From Brassica napus (taxonomy: Eukaryota > Streptophyta > Magnoliopsida > Brassicales > Brassicaceae), in the NCBI RefSeq assembly GCF_020379485.1, contig NW_026016774.1:25456-89455 (forward strand): a stretch of 64,000 nucleotides of DNA, in the 5' to 3' direction. The position numbers and the translations under genes are program-made. The notes below the pieces were generated by a model. It worked only from the letters and a program-made list of their open reading frames with translations. It was not told where the DNA came from and did not search any database. Numbering within the stretch: position 1 is the stretch's first letter; every line of letters begins with the position of its first letter. Of the stretch, positions 1-12,100 are shown one piece after another.

Positions 1-3000
1 AATAAATCTCATAGGAGTTGGCATGAAGAAGTTATCCCACTTTCAAATCAGGTGATTCCAGTTTCCCAGTTTGGGAATAGCACAGCTTCTTCGTCGTTCC
101 AATCAAACCAGGATGAATCTCTTTGTAAGAAGCTTGATTTGGATACATAAAGTGGTGGAGAATCACCAGGAAGTTGAATAAATCTCATAGGAGTTGGCAT
201 GAAGAAGTTATCCCACTTTCAAATCAGGTGATTCCAGTTTCCCAGTTTGGGAATAGCACAGCTTCTTCGTCGTTCCAATCAAACCAGGATGAATCTCTTT
301 GTAAGAAGCTTGATTTGGATACAAAAGTGGTGGAGAATCACCAGGAAGTTGAATAAATCTCATAGGAGTTGGCATGAAGAAGTTATCCCACTTTCAAATC
401 AGGTGATTCCAGTTTCCCAGTTTGGGAATAGCACAGCTTCTTCGTCGTTCCAATCAAACCAGGATGAATCTCTTGTAAGAAGCTTGATTTGGATACATAA
501 AGTGGTGGAGAATCACCAGGAAGTTGAATAAATCTCATAGGAGTTGGCATGAAGAAGTTATCCCACTTTCAAATCAGGTGATTCCAGTTTCCCAGTTTGG
601 GAATAGCACAGCTTCTTCGTCGTTCCAATCAAACCAGGATGAATCACTTTGTAAAAGCTTGATTTGGATACATAAAGTGGTGGAGAATCACCAGGAAGTT
701 GAATAAATCTCATAGGAGTTGGCATGAAGAAGTTATCCCACTTTCAAATCAGGTGATTCCAGTTTCCCAGTTTGGGAATAGCACAGCTTCTTCGTCGTTC
801 CAATCAAACCAGGATGAATCACTTTGTAAAAGCTTGATTTGGATACATAAAGTGGTGGAGAATCACCAGGAAGTTGAATAAATCTCATAGGAGTTGGCAT
901 GAAGAAGTTATCCCACTTTCAAATCAGGTGATTCCAGTTTCCCAGTTTGGGAATAGCACAGCTTCTTCGTCGTTCCAATCAAACCAGGATGAATCTCTTT
1001 GTAAGAAGCTTGATTTGGATACATAAAGTGGTGGAGAATCACCAGGAAGTTGAATAAATCTCATAGGAGTTGGCATGAAGAAGTTATCCCACTTTCAAAT
1101 CAGGTGATTCCAGTTTCCCAGTTTGGGAATAGCACAGCTTCTTCGTCGTTCCAATCAAACCAGGATGAATCACTTTGTAAGAAGCTTGATTTGGATACAT
1201 AAAGTGGTGGAGAATCACCAGGAAGTTGAATAAATCTCATAGGAGTTGGCATGAAGAAGTTATCCCACTTTCAAATCAGGTGATTCCAGTTTCCCAGTTT
1301 GGGAATAGCACAGCTTCTTCGTCGTTCCAATCAAACCAGGATGAATCACTTTGTAAGAAGCTTGATTTGGATACATAAAGTGGTGGAGAATCACCAGGAA
1401 GTTGAATAAATCTCATAGGAGTTGGCATGAAGAAGTTATCCCACTTTCAAATCAGGTGATTCCAGTTTCCCAGTTTGGGAATAGCACAGCTTCTTCGTCG
1501 TTCCAATCAAACCAGGATGAATCTCTTTGTAAGAAGCTTGATTTGGATACATAAAGTGGTGGAGAATCACCAGGAAGTTGAATAAATCTCATAGGAGTTG
1601 GCATGAAGAAGTTATCCCACTTTCAAATCAGGTGATTCCAGTTTCCCAGTTTGGGAATAGCACAGCTTCTTCGTCGTTCCAATCAAACCAGGATGAATCT
1701 CTTTGTAAGAAGCTTGATTTGGATACATAAAGTGGTGGAGAATCACCAGGAAGTTGAATAAATCTCATAGGAGTTGGCATGAAGAAGTTATCCCACTTTC
1801 AAATCAGGTGATTCCAGTTTCCCAGTTTGGGAATAGCACAGCTTCTTCGTCGTTCCAATCAAACCAGGATGAATCTCTTTGTAAGAAGCTTGATTTGGAT
1901 ACATAAAGTGGTGGAGAATCACCAGGAAGTTGAATAAATCTCATAGGAGTTGGCATGAAGAAGTTATCCCACTTTCAAATCAGGTGATTCCAGTTTCCCA
2001 GTTTGGGAATAGCACAGCTTCTTCGTCGTTCCAATCAAACCAGGATGAATCTCTTTGTAAGAAGCTTGATTTGGATACATAAAGTGGTGGAGAATCACCA
2101 GGAAGTTGAATAAATCTCATAGGAGTTGGCATGAAGAAGTTATCCCACTTTCAAATCAGGTGATTCCAGTTTCCCAGTTTGGGAATAGCACAGCTTCTTC
2201 GTCGTTCCAATCAAACCAGGATGAATCTTTGTAAGAAGCTTGATTTGGATACATAAAGTGGTGGAGAATCACCAGGAAGTTGAATAAATCTCATAGGAGT
2301 TGGCATGAAGAAGTTATCCCACTTTCAAATCAGGTGATTCCAGTTTCCCAGTTTGGGAATAGCACAGCTTCTTCGTCGTTCCAATCAAACCAGGATGAAT
2401 CTCTTTGTAAGAAGCTTGATTTGGATACATAAAGTGGTGGAGAATCACCAGGAAGTTGAATAAATCTCATAGGAGTTGGCATGAAGAAGTTATCCCACTT
2501 TCAAATCAGGTGATTCCAGTTTCCCAGTTTGGGAATAGCACAGCTTCTTCGTCGTTCCAATCAAACCAGGATGAATCTCTTTGTAAGAAGCTTGATTTGG
2601 ATACATAAAGTGGTGGAGAATCACCAGGAAGTTGAATAAATCTCATAGGAGTTGGCATGAAGAAGTTATCCCACTTTCAAATCAGGTGATTCCAGTTTCC
2701 CAGTTTGGGAATAGCACAGCTTCTTCGTCGTTCCAATCAACCAGGATGAATCTCTTTGTAAGAAGCTTGATTTGGATACATAAAGTGGTGGAGAATCACC
2801 AGGAAGTTGAATAAATCTCATAGGAGTTGGCATGAAGAAGTTATCCCACTTTCAAATCAGGTGATTCCAGTTTCCCAGTTTGGGAATAGCACAGCTTCTT
2901 CGTCGTTCCAATCAAACCAGGATGAATCTCTTTGTAAGAAGCTTGATTTGGATACATAAAGTGGTGGAGAATCACCAGGAAGTTGAATAAATCTCATAGG

Positions 3001-6000
3001 AGTTGGCATGAAGAAGTTATCCCACTTTCAAATCAGGTGATTCCAGTTTCCCAGTTTGGGAATAGCACAGCTTCTTCGTCGTTCCAATCAAACCAGGATG
3101 AATCTCTTTGTAAGAAGCTTGATTTGGATACATAAAGTGGTGGAGAATCACCAGGAAGTTGAATAAATCTCATAGGAGTTGGCATGAAGAAGTTATCCCA
3201 CTTTCAAATCAGGTGATTCCAGTTTCCCAGTTTGGGAATAGCACAGCTTCTTCGTCGTTCCAATCAAACCAGGATGAATCTCTTTGTAAGAAGCTTGATT
3301 TGGATACATAAAGTGGTGGAGAATCACCAGGAAGTTGAATAAATCTCATAGGAGTTGGCATGAAGAAGTTATCCCACTTTCAAATCAGGTGATTCCAGTT
3401 TCCCAGTTTGGGAATAGCACAGCTTCTTCGTCGTTCCAATCAAACCAGGATGAATCTCTTTGTAAGAAGCTTGATTTGGATACATAAAGTGGTGGAGAAT
3501 CACCAGGAAGTTGAATAAATCTCATAGGAGTTGGCATGAAGAAGTTATCCCACTTTCAAATCAGGTGATTCCAGTTTCCCAGTTTGGGAATAGCACAGCT
3601 TCTTCGTCGTTCCAATCAAACCAGGATGAATCTCTTTGTAAGAAGCTTGATTTGGATACATAAAGTGGTGGAGAATCACCAGGAAGTTGAATAAATCTCA
3701 TAGGAGTTGGCATGAAGAAGTTATCCCACTTTCAAATCAGGTGATTCCAGTTTCCCAGTTTGGGAATAGCACAGCTTCTTCGTCGTTCCAATCAAACCAG
3801 GATGAATCTCTTTGTAAGAAGCTTGATTTGGATACATAAAGTGGTGGAGAATCACCAGGAAGTTGAATAAATCTCATAGGAGTTGGCATGAAGAAGTTAT
3901 CCCACTTTCAAATCAGGTGATTCCAGTTTCCCAGTTTGGGAATAGCACAGCTTCTTCGTCGTTCCAATCAAACCAGGATGAATCTCTTTGTAAGAAGCTT
4001 GATTTGGATACATAAAGTGGTGGAGAATCACCAGGAAGTTGAATAAATCTCATAGGAGTTGGCATGAAGAAGTTATCCCACTTTCAAATCAGGTGATTCC
4101 AGTTTCCCAGTTTGGGAATAGCACAGCTTCTTCGTCGTTCCAATCAAACCAGGATGAATCTCTTTGTAAGAAGCTTGATTTGGATACAAAAAGTGGTGGA
4201 GAATCACCAGGAAGTTGAATAAATCTCATAGGAGTTGGCATGAAGAAGTTATCCCACTTTCAAATCAGGTGATTCCAGTTTCCCAGTTTGGGAATAGCAC
4301 AGCTTCTTCGTCGTTCCAATCAAACCAGGATGAATCTCTTTGTAAGAAGCTTGATTTGGATACATAAAGTGGTGGAGAATCACCAGGAAGTTGAATAAAT
4401 CTCATAGGAGTTGGCATGAAGAAGTTATCCCACTTTCAAATCAGGTGATTCCAGTTTCCCAGTTTGGGAATAGCACAGCTTCTTCGTCGTTCCAATCAAA
4501 CCAGGATGAATCTCTTTGTAAGAAGCTTGATTTGGATACAAAAAGTGGTGGAGAATCACCAGGAAGTTGAATAAATCTCATAGGAGTTGGCATGAAGAAG
4601 TTATCCCACTTTCAAATCAGGTGATTCCAGTTTCCCAGTTTGGGAATAGCACAGCTTCTTCTTCGTTCCAATCAAACCAGGATGAATCTCTTTGTAAGAA
4701 GCTTGATTTGGATACATAAAGTGGTGGAGAATCACCAGGAAGTTGAATAAATCTCATAGGAGTTGGCATGAAGAAGTTATCCCACTTTCAAATCAGGTGA
4801 TTCCAGTTTCCCAGTTTGGGAATAGCACAGCTTCTTCGTCGTTCCAATCAAACCAGGATGAATCTCTTTGTAAGAAGCTTGATTTGGATACATAAAGTGG
4901 TGGAGAATCACCAGGAAGTTGAATAAATCTCATAGGAGTTGGCATGAAGAAGTTATCCCACTTTCAAATCAGGTGATTCCAGTTTCCCAGTTTGGGAATA
5001 GCACAGCTTCTTCGTCGTTCCAATCAAACCAGGATGAATCTCTTTGTAAGAAGCTTGATTTGGATACATAAAGTGGTGGAGAATCACCAGGAAGTTGAAT
5101 AAATCTCATAGGAGTTGGCATGAAGAAGTTATCCCACTTTCAAATCAGGTGATTCCAGTTTCCCAGTTTGGGAATAGCACAGCTTCTTCGTCGTTCCAAT
5201 CAAACCAGGATGAATCTCTTTGTAAGAAGCTTGATTTGGATACATAAAGTGGTGGAGAATCACCAGGAAGTTGAATAAATCTCATAGGAGTTGGCATGAA
5301 GAAGTTATCCCACTTTCAAATCAGGTGATTCCAGTTTCCCAGTTTGGGAATAGCACAGCTTCTTCGTCGTTCCAATCAAACCAGGATGAATCTCTTTGTA
5401 AGAAGCTTGATTTGGATACATAAAGTGGTGGAGAATCACCAGGAAGTTGAATAAATCTCATAGGAGTTGGCATGAAGAAGTTATCCCACTTTCAAATCAG
5501 GTGATTCCAGTTTCCCAGTTTGGGAATAGCACAGCTTCTTCGTCGTTCCAATCAAACCAGGATGAATCTCTTTGTAAGAAGCTTGATTTGGATACATAAA
5601 GTGGTGGAGAATCACCAGGAAGTTGAATAAATCTCATAGGAGTTGGCATGAAGAAGTTATCCCACTTTCAAATCAGGTGATTCCAGTTTCCCAGTTTGGG
5701 AATAGCACAGCTTCTTCGTCGTTCCAATCAAACCAGGATGAATCACTTTGTAAGAAGCTTGATTTGGATACATAAAGTGGTGGAGAATCACCAGGAAGTT
5801 GAATAAATCTCATAGGAGTTGGCATGAAGAAGTTATCCCACTTTCAAATCAGGTGATTCCAGTTTCCCAGTTTGGGAATAGCACAGCTTCTTCGTCGTTC
5901 CAATCAAACCAGGATGAATCTCTTTGTAAGAAGCTTGATTTGGATACATAAAGTGGTGGAGAATCACCAGGAAGTTGAATAAATCTCATAGGAGTTGGCA

Positions 6001-6863
6001 TGAAGAAGTTATCCCACTTTCAAATCAGGTGATTCCAGTTTCCCAGTTTGGGAATAGCACAGCTTCTTCGTCGTTCCAATCAAACCAGGATGAATCTCTT
6101 TGTAAGAAGCTTGATTTGGATACATAAAGTGGTGGAGAATCACCAGGAAGTTGAATAAATCTCATAGGAGTTGGCATGAAGAAGTTATCCCACTTTCAAA
6201 TCAGGTGATTCCAGTTTCCCAGTTTGGGAATAGCACAGCTTCTTCGTCGTTCCAATCAAACCAGGATGAATCACTTTGTAAGAAGCTTGATTTGGATACA
6301 TAAAGTGGTGGAGAATCACCAGGAAGTTGAATAAATCTCATAGGAGTTGGCATGAAGAAGTTATCCCACTTTCAAATCAGGTGATTCCAGTTTCCCAGTT
6401 TGGGAATAGCACAGCTTCTTCGTCGTTCCAATCAAACCAGGATGAATCTCTTTGTAAGAAGCTTGATTTGGATACATAAGTGGTGGAAAATCACCAGGAA
6501 GTTGAATAAATCTCATAGGAGTTGGCATGAAGAAGTTATCCCACTTTCAAATCAGGTGATTCCAGTTTCCCAGTTTGGGAATAGCACAGCTTCTTCGTCG
6601 TTCCAATCAAACCAGGATGAATCTCTTTGTAAGAAGCTTGATTTGGATACATAAAGTGGTGGAGAATCACCAGGAAGTTGAATAAATCTCATAGGAGTTG
6701 GCATGAAGAAGTTATCCCACTTTCAAATCAGGTGATTCCAGTTTCCCAGTTTGGGAATAGCACAGCTTCTTCGTCGTTCCAATCAAACCAGGATGAATCT
6801 CTTTGTAAGATGCTTGATTTGGATACATAAAGTGGTGGAAAATCACCAGGAAGTTGAATAAAT
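1..6863 (+). repeat. CentBr-like centromeric satellite, array 1 (~39 monomers of 176 bp)
   Basis: Head-to-tail monomers with a 176-bp period (for example AATAAATCTC recurs at 1 and 177), each with one HindIII site. The sequence matches my memory of the Brassica CentBr1 176-bp satellite, which binds CENH3 nucleosomes at centromeres; that identity is recalled, not searched. Most monomers here carry the variant GAATCTCTTTGTAAG. A minority (about 640-840, 1160-1350, 5740, 6270) carry GAATCACTTTG. Apart from isolated single-base changes the central part, about 1400-5700, is almost uniform, which points to recent homogenisation. The array is cut by element E1 within a monomer; removing E1 and one TSD restores that monomer. 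The short ORFs inside are accidental. Confidence 0.93.
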
Positions 6864-7345
6864 TGTTAAGTTGGTGATCAGGAGGCTGAGACAGTAACTT
6901 TAGAGTTTTACTGTGGTAACTTTATTTTAACCACAGTAACTACTTGGGGAAGTTATCTGATGGGATGAGAAGGTAACTTAGTGAAGAGAAGAGAGGAAAC
7001 TCGACCAAAGAGGATAAGGGAGGATAAGGAAGGATAAGGGAGCACTTTGACAGCCTGTATGATGCTGGAAAGGAGAGGATGCTTTTACACTAGTGCAAGC
7101 ATGTGAGAAAGCACAGCCAAGCATTTCAAAAGGAGTTCCAGCCTGTCCATTGACTACACATGCTTATGGATTTCGAAATTCACTTAATCAGCCTTATCTC
7201 TTCATATATATCTTGTATCTGATACATTAAATCAATTAATGGAGTTTTGAGTGTCTCTCTCTCTAGAATCTCTCTATTCTCTCTAAATTCTACTCTAATC
7301 TTCTCTGATTATTATTAAACACACTCTAAAGCACAAAAGTGTTTA
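6864..7345 (+). repeat. E1 5' LTR (482 bp)
   Basis: Begins TGTTAAG and ends GTGTTTA directly before the primer binding site, so its ends are TG...TA rather than TG...CA. U3 contains the inverted repeat TTACTGTGGT / ACCACAGTAA. A TATATATC stretch near 7205 is the best TATA-box candidate. U3 resembles E5, while the segment around 7190-7260 resembles E3. Confidence 0.92.
6908..6939 (+). promoter_or_regulatory. U3 inverted repeat TTACTGTGGT / ACCACAGTAA in E1 5' LTR
   Basis: Perfect 10-bp arms (6908-6917 and 6930-6939) with a 12-nt spacer. The same motif pair occurs in the LTRs of E3 and E5 but not in subfamily A. In the E1 3' LTR one arm is altered by a single A to G change. A role as a transcription factor site is inferred from position only. 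Confidence 0.5.
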
Positions 7346-7495
7346 TGGTATCAGAGCCAGGTTGCTCAAAAGGGGGTGAGTGTGTGATTTCTATTTCGCA
7401 AATCTGAGTGTTCTTGAGTGTTCTTGAGTGTTCTTGAGTGTTCTTGGTGTTCTTGAGTTCTGATCTTTATTATCTGAGTGGTGTGAGATATTCTG
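7346..7495 (+). other. E1 primer binding site and 5' leader with 10-bp tandem repeat
   Basis: TGGTATCAGAGCCAGG (7346-7361) is complementary to the 3' end of plant initiator tRNA-Met, the usual Ty1/copia primer, and abuts the LTR. The leader then holds about four to five copies of GAGTGTTCTT (about 7405-7455). Related repeats occur in the leaders of E3 and E5. Confidence 0.88.
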
Positions 7496-8433
7496 ATGGA
7501 TTCAAACTATCTCAAACATGGAAATGAAGCACAGATCTAGCTACAACCATGGAGCTTGAAAGAAGAGAGGGATGGCGATTGGTCAAGATGGGCAAAGAGA
7601 GCTTTGGAAAGCTGTGGGTTATGGTGTGTCATGTAAAGGGGAAGCCTTTAGTGGAAATGCTACTGAAGAAAGGTCCAAACTTGTGAAGGTCAGTGGAGAC
7701 AAGAGAGTGATCCGTGGCTTGAGACAAGGAAAGGATGAGTTGTATCAGCTTGTGGGAAGGCTGAGAGAAGGATGGATGGAGCTGGATATGCTGAGACCAA
7801 GCACAGCTGATCCGAGAGTTATTAAAGAAAGGAGGAAACAAGATGTGTTCTTTAGCTTCTTGTGAAGGAGAGATGGGGGTTCTTACTCTTCAAGCGTGTG
7901 ATTTGTGGGAAGAGAACAAGAGATCAAACCAGTGGAAAGGTGGTACAAGCTGTAAGAAGGGAAGCTGAGAAAGCTTTCTAGAGTGTGGCTTAAGATGGGA
8001 AAGGCTTGGAAGAAGAAATGGAGTCTGGTTATCTAAGTGATAAGATGAGCTTGAAGATGATCAATGAGGTGGCTCAACAAGTGGTAAGAGGAGAGTGTTC
8101 TTACTCTGCCTATATGAGTAACTCAGTGGAGGATAGTATGGTTATGAAGGAGCAGGAGATCAAAGGAGCAGATGACCCTATCACAAGAGAAGAATGGGAT
8201 GGGTTTGTCAAGTATGTGTATGCTTTGGCACACGACCGGAGACAAGGTTGCTCTTGCCTTAGCATCCACATCCAAACCCATTATCATTGATTCTGGAGCA
8301 ACACATCATATGATCAGTGTATAGAAGTCTGATAAGTGAAGTCAAGCTGCAACAGGGAGTGTCATGATAGCTAATGGTGCTAGGATCCCAATAGAAGGAG
8401 TGGGAAACCTCAAGCTGTTTGAGAAGAACTCAC
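7496..8433 (+). pseudogene. gag: E1 gag and start of protease, degraded (5' fragment)
   Basis: Starts MDSNYL like the E5 gene. One extra A after codon 6 (CTCAAACATGG here, CTCAACATGG in E5) shifts the frame into an early stop. Further on, recognisable subfamily B Gag pieces lie in different frames: a WSRWAKRALESCGLW-like stretch near 7580, a LVGRLREGWMELDM block near 7750-7800, and the GECSYSAYM block with ADDPITREEW near 8090-8210. The protease DSGATHHMIS motif follows at about 8290-8320 but then runs into stops. No zinc knuckle is present. The fragment ends where E2 inserted, inside the protease region (FEKNS), and resumes at 26346. It cannot make a protein. It is homologous to the E5 gene along its full length. 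Confidence 0.85.
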
Positions 8434-9032
8434 TAAGAGTTTTAAGTAATGTAAAAGATAATCTGAGTTTAGATGAGAATAAGGAAGAGATTTGTGTAGC
8501 TTAAGAGATTAAGAGACTAATGGAGAATCATTATGAAAAGTCTAGAGAGATTAATTGTTTAGAACTGTCTGATTCTTATTAATGATGAGCTCACAATAAT
8601 ATACAGGTCCATACACATTAGGGTTTTCGAAATCATAAGGATAAAGCAAGCATGTAGAGTCAAAGAGGAGCTGGTGCTTTAGTTTGAACCGGCCAATGAT
8701 AGTCTCCACACGTTTGAAGCATCTTCTTGATCCAAGACTAGATGCTCTTCCTTTCCAGCTCTTGCCAGCCTGTCCTAGCTGTCAAGCCGCGCCTCCCTTA
8801 TCCTCTCCAACGTTCGGATAAGGTCTTGGTCAAGTGTAACTTCAAGTAAGTCCATGTAAGTTACCCGGAGAGTTACTTGGCCGCTTTTACCTTTGTACGG
8901 CCAATGGTACGGCCTATCCGTCCGTACCATCTCTATCAACCCATTTCTTCTCTTAACTCCTTTGCCCTCTTTATGTCCTCAACTCCTTTGTGTCTTTACC
9001 TCTTATCTCATATGTCTCAACTCATCTCAACA
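8434..9032 (-). repeat. E2 3' LTR (599 bp)
   Basis: In element orientation it begins TGTTGAGATGAG and ends CTCTTA (TG...TA ends). It contains a short GTAC-motif cluster at about 8894-8930. It differs from the 5' copy by a few substitutions and two 1-nt indels. Confidence 0.92.
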
Positions 9033-9172
9033 CTCCCCCTCAAGCTTAGCTTTGTGAAAGTCTAAGCTTGGCTAGCCATGAGATCTTCCTCATTAAAAAC
9101 CTCACCAAAGAAAACCCATTGGGACAAAACTTTGATGAGGGAAAAAGAGTAAAGACCTCATGACTTAGGGGA
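9033..9172 (-). other. E2 3' untranslated region: polypurine tract and hairpin
   Basis: The reverse complement of GAGGGGGAG lies at 9033-9041, directly next to the LTR, and primes plus-strand synthesis. A 41-nt hairpin (9100-9140) has arms CCTCATCAAAG and CTTTGGTGAGG, which pair with one G-U wobble, around a CCCAATGGG core. The same structure is found in all six elements. Confidence 0.8.
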
Positions 9173-12100
9173 TCAGCTCCTTCTCTTCCCAAGATCTATG
9201 AGTCCCAATCTAATGTGAATGGACTCCATAGTCTTGTGTCTCGCAGCCTTAGTGAACACATCAGCCAACTGATCTTCACTCCTAGTGTAGCATGGCAGGA
9301 TGACTCCTAGGATAATCATCTGCCTCACTTTGTGACAATCAACTTCAATGTGCTTGGTTCTCTCATGGAACACGGAGTTGGAGGCAATGTGGATAGCTGC
9401 TTGGTTATCACAATGCATTGTCATTGGTGTGGCTTGATCAATCTCCAAATGCTTCAAGATGCCTTTGATCCACACCAGCTCGTTGGTAAGCTTCAGCATA
9501 GCTCTATACTCAGCTTCTGCACTTGAGCAAGAGACCACCTTCTGCTTCTTACTCTTCCACGTGACCAAGTTGCCTCCAATGAATGTGCAATAGCCTGTGG
9601 TTGATCTCCTGTCTGCTCTATCACCGGCCCAATCCGCATCACAGTATCCAACCACTTCAGTGCTCCCATTGCAACCCATCCATACTCCTTGATCAGGTGA
9701 GCCGTTGAGATACATCAAGATTCTCTCCACCATACGCCAGTGATGCTCCTTAGGCACTTGCATGTGTTGACTCACCTGATTCACAGCAAAACAAATGTCA
9801 GGTCTAGTTATGGTAAGGTAAATCAATTTACCAACTAGTTTTCTATAGAGTTTAGGATCCTGATAAGGTTTGCTGTCTTCAATCTCCCCCTCTCGTGGGA
9901 CTTTGTAGCCATCCTCCATAGGCATCCTTGCTGTCTTGCCTCCATAAGCACCTGCACCTTTCAAAAGATCAAGTGTATACTTCCTTTGAGACATGAATAA
10001 ACCTTCCTTGGATCTACATATCTCAATTCCAAGAAAGTATTTCATTTCTCCCAAGTCTTTAATCTCAAACATGGTTGCTATGATACCTTCCTTATCACTT
10101 CCTGTGATAATGATATCATCAACATACACAAGGAGTGCTATCATACCTGAGGGAGTGGTAAGAGTGAAGAGAGTGTGATCTAGTTCAGACTTCTTAAAGC
10201 CTCGGCCATTCAAGGTAGTACTCAGCTTGTTGTACCAAGCTCTTGGTGATTGCTTCAATCCATAGATGGCTTTCTTCAATCTCAACACATTTCCCTTCTT
10301 AACTAAGTGTTCAAGGCCTGGTGGAGGATGCATATAGACTTCATCCTCAAGCTCTCCTTGTAGAAAAGCATTCTTCACATCCATTTGCCATAAGCCCCAT
10401 CCAAGGTTCACAGCTAAACTTAGTACAATCCGGATTGTATGTAGCTTAGCCACTGGTGCAAATGTCTCAATGTAATCCTCTCCATAGGTTTGTGTGAAGC
10501 CTCTTGCAACCAGTCTTGACTTCTTCCTCTCAATTTGCCCATCAGCCTTGTACTTGATTGTGAAGATCCATCTACTTGATACTGCCTTCTTTCCCTTAGG
10601 TAGTTCACTCTCATACCATGTATCATTTTTTACCATAGCTCCTGCCTCAGCTCTCACTGATTCCTTCCACTCCTTATCTAACATTGCCTCTTCATAGCTC
10701 TTTGGAATATAATTCTTATCCAAGTTCACCATAAAAGCACAATGCTCTTCAGGATATTGAGCAAAGGAACACACGGCCTGAGTAGGATGCTCCACAGCCT
10801 GGGCATTGTAGTACACTCTCGTGTTTACCCAGCTAGAAGGATCCTTTCTCAGCCTTGTGCTTCTTCTCAATACTGGCTGATCTTGAACCAGCTCATCTTG
10901 GACACTCGGCTCTTGTACTTCAACCTGAGCTTCTACATCTTCTTGTCTTTGGTCACCTTGATTATGAGAGCCTGAGTTACTCTCTTCTCCTTCTTCACCC
11001 AAGCCGGCTCCATCTTGGCCATTTTCTTGAGTTTCAGGCTCACTTCCCCCCTCATGATCAAGGTGAGGTGTTTGATCAACTCCAACAGGTGCTCCGGAGC
11101 TTGCTTGTTGGTTTCCACCATCAACATTCGGATCCTGGTTCATCTTGATGCCTAGACCTTCCAAGATCATTCTCAAAGCTCCGGCCTTATCTGATGTCAA
11201 ATCCTTTAGATCCTCTTGATTCTTTTCTTCATAGTATCCTCTTGCTTCTATGAACTTCACATCTCTAGAGGTCAGAACTCTTCTAGTATCTGGATCATAG
11301 CACTTGTATCCCTTTTGTGTTGTTGAGTAACCAATGAACATTGCCTTAGTGCTTCTTGCTTCTAACTTGTTCCTCAACTCTCCTGGTACCAACACATAAC
11401 ATAAGCATCCAAAAACTCTCAAGTAGTCCACTGATGGCTTGTGCTTGTTTAGAACTTCAAATGGTGCTTGATCCTTTAAGACCTTTGTAGGAATTCTATT
11501 GATCAAGTAGCAAGCAGTGGCCACAGCATCACTCCAAAATCTCTTTGGGACATTTGCTTGGAACATTAGTGATCTAGCAACCTCCATCAAGTGCCTGTTT
11601 TTCCTCTCAGCCACACCATTCTGTTGAGGTGTGTAAGGGCAGCTTGTTTGATGCAAGATTCCATGGTGACTTAGATGACTCTTGAACGCATAGCTTGTGT
11701 ACTCTCCTCCATTATCTGATCTCAAAATTTTAATCTTGGCATGGTAATGGTTAGTCACATAAGTTTGAAAGTTCTTAAATGCATCTATCACCCTATCTTT
11801 TGATGGAATTAAAGTTAACCAGGTGTATTTAGATTTTTCATCAATGAATGTGACAAAGTATTTATGATTATCTCTAGATATGCAAGGTGCAGTCCAAACA
11901 TCAGAATGAATCAAGTCAAACCACTTATCATAAACACTAGTAGAGTTTGGAAACACAATTTTACAATGCTTGCCTAAAATGCAAGCTTAACAATCCTTAT
12001 TTTCAAATGAAACACCTGGTAACATCAAGTTCAAAGCCCTTCCATGAGGGTGTCCTAATCTAGCATGCCACAAAGCATTTTTATTTAAACTAGAAGCAGA

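Noticed and set aside
101..115. CENP-B box-like sequence around CGTCGTTCCAATC in each monomer
   Set aside because: The reverse complement shares TTGGAA with the mammalian CENP-B box but lacks the essential TTCG and CGGG parts, and plants are not known to use this box.
174..881. Repeated ~60-codon open frames within the satellite
   Set aside because: 176 is not a multiple of 3, so the frame changes every monomer. These frames appear only where a monomer has a small indel and they have no independent coding features.
1..6863. CRISPR-like array
   Set aside because: The repeats are contiguous 176-bp satellite monomers with no unique spacers.
7346..7361. tRNA gene at the PBS
   Set aside because: Only 16 bases complementary to the tRNA-iMet 3' end are present, with no tRNA body.
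7572..8290. Two short frames (7572-7865 and 8006-8290) as separate genes
   Set aside because: Their residues match pieces of the E5 Gag in different frames, so they are remnants of the broken E1 gag.
10855..11148. Open frames on the strand opposite the gag-pol genes (for example 10855-11148, 16038-16331, 27677-28132, 30269-30592)
   Set aside because: They mirror conserved polyprotein codons and recur opposite the same domains in other copies; no start context or family match.
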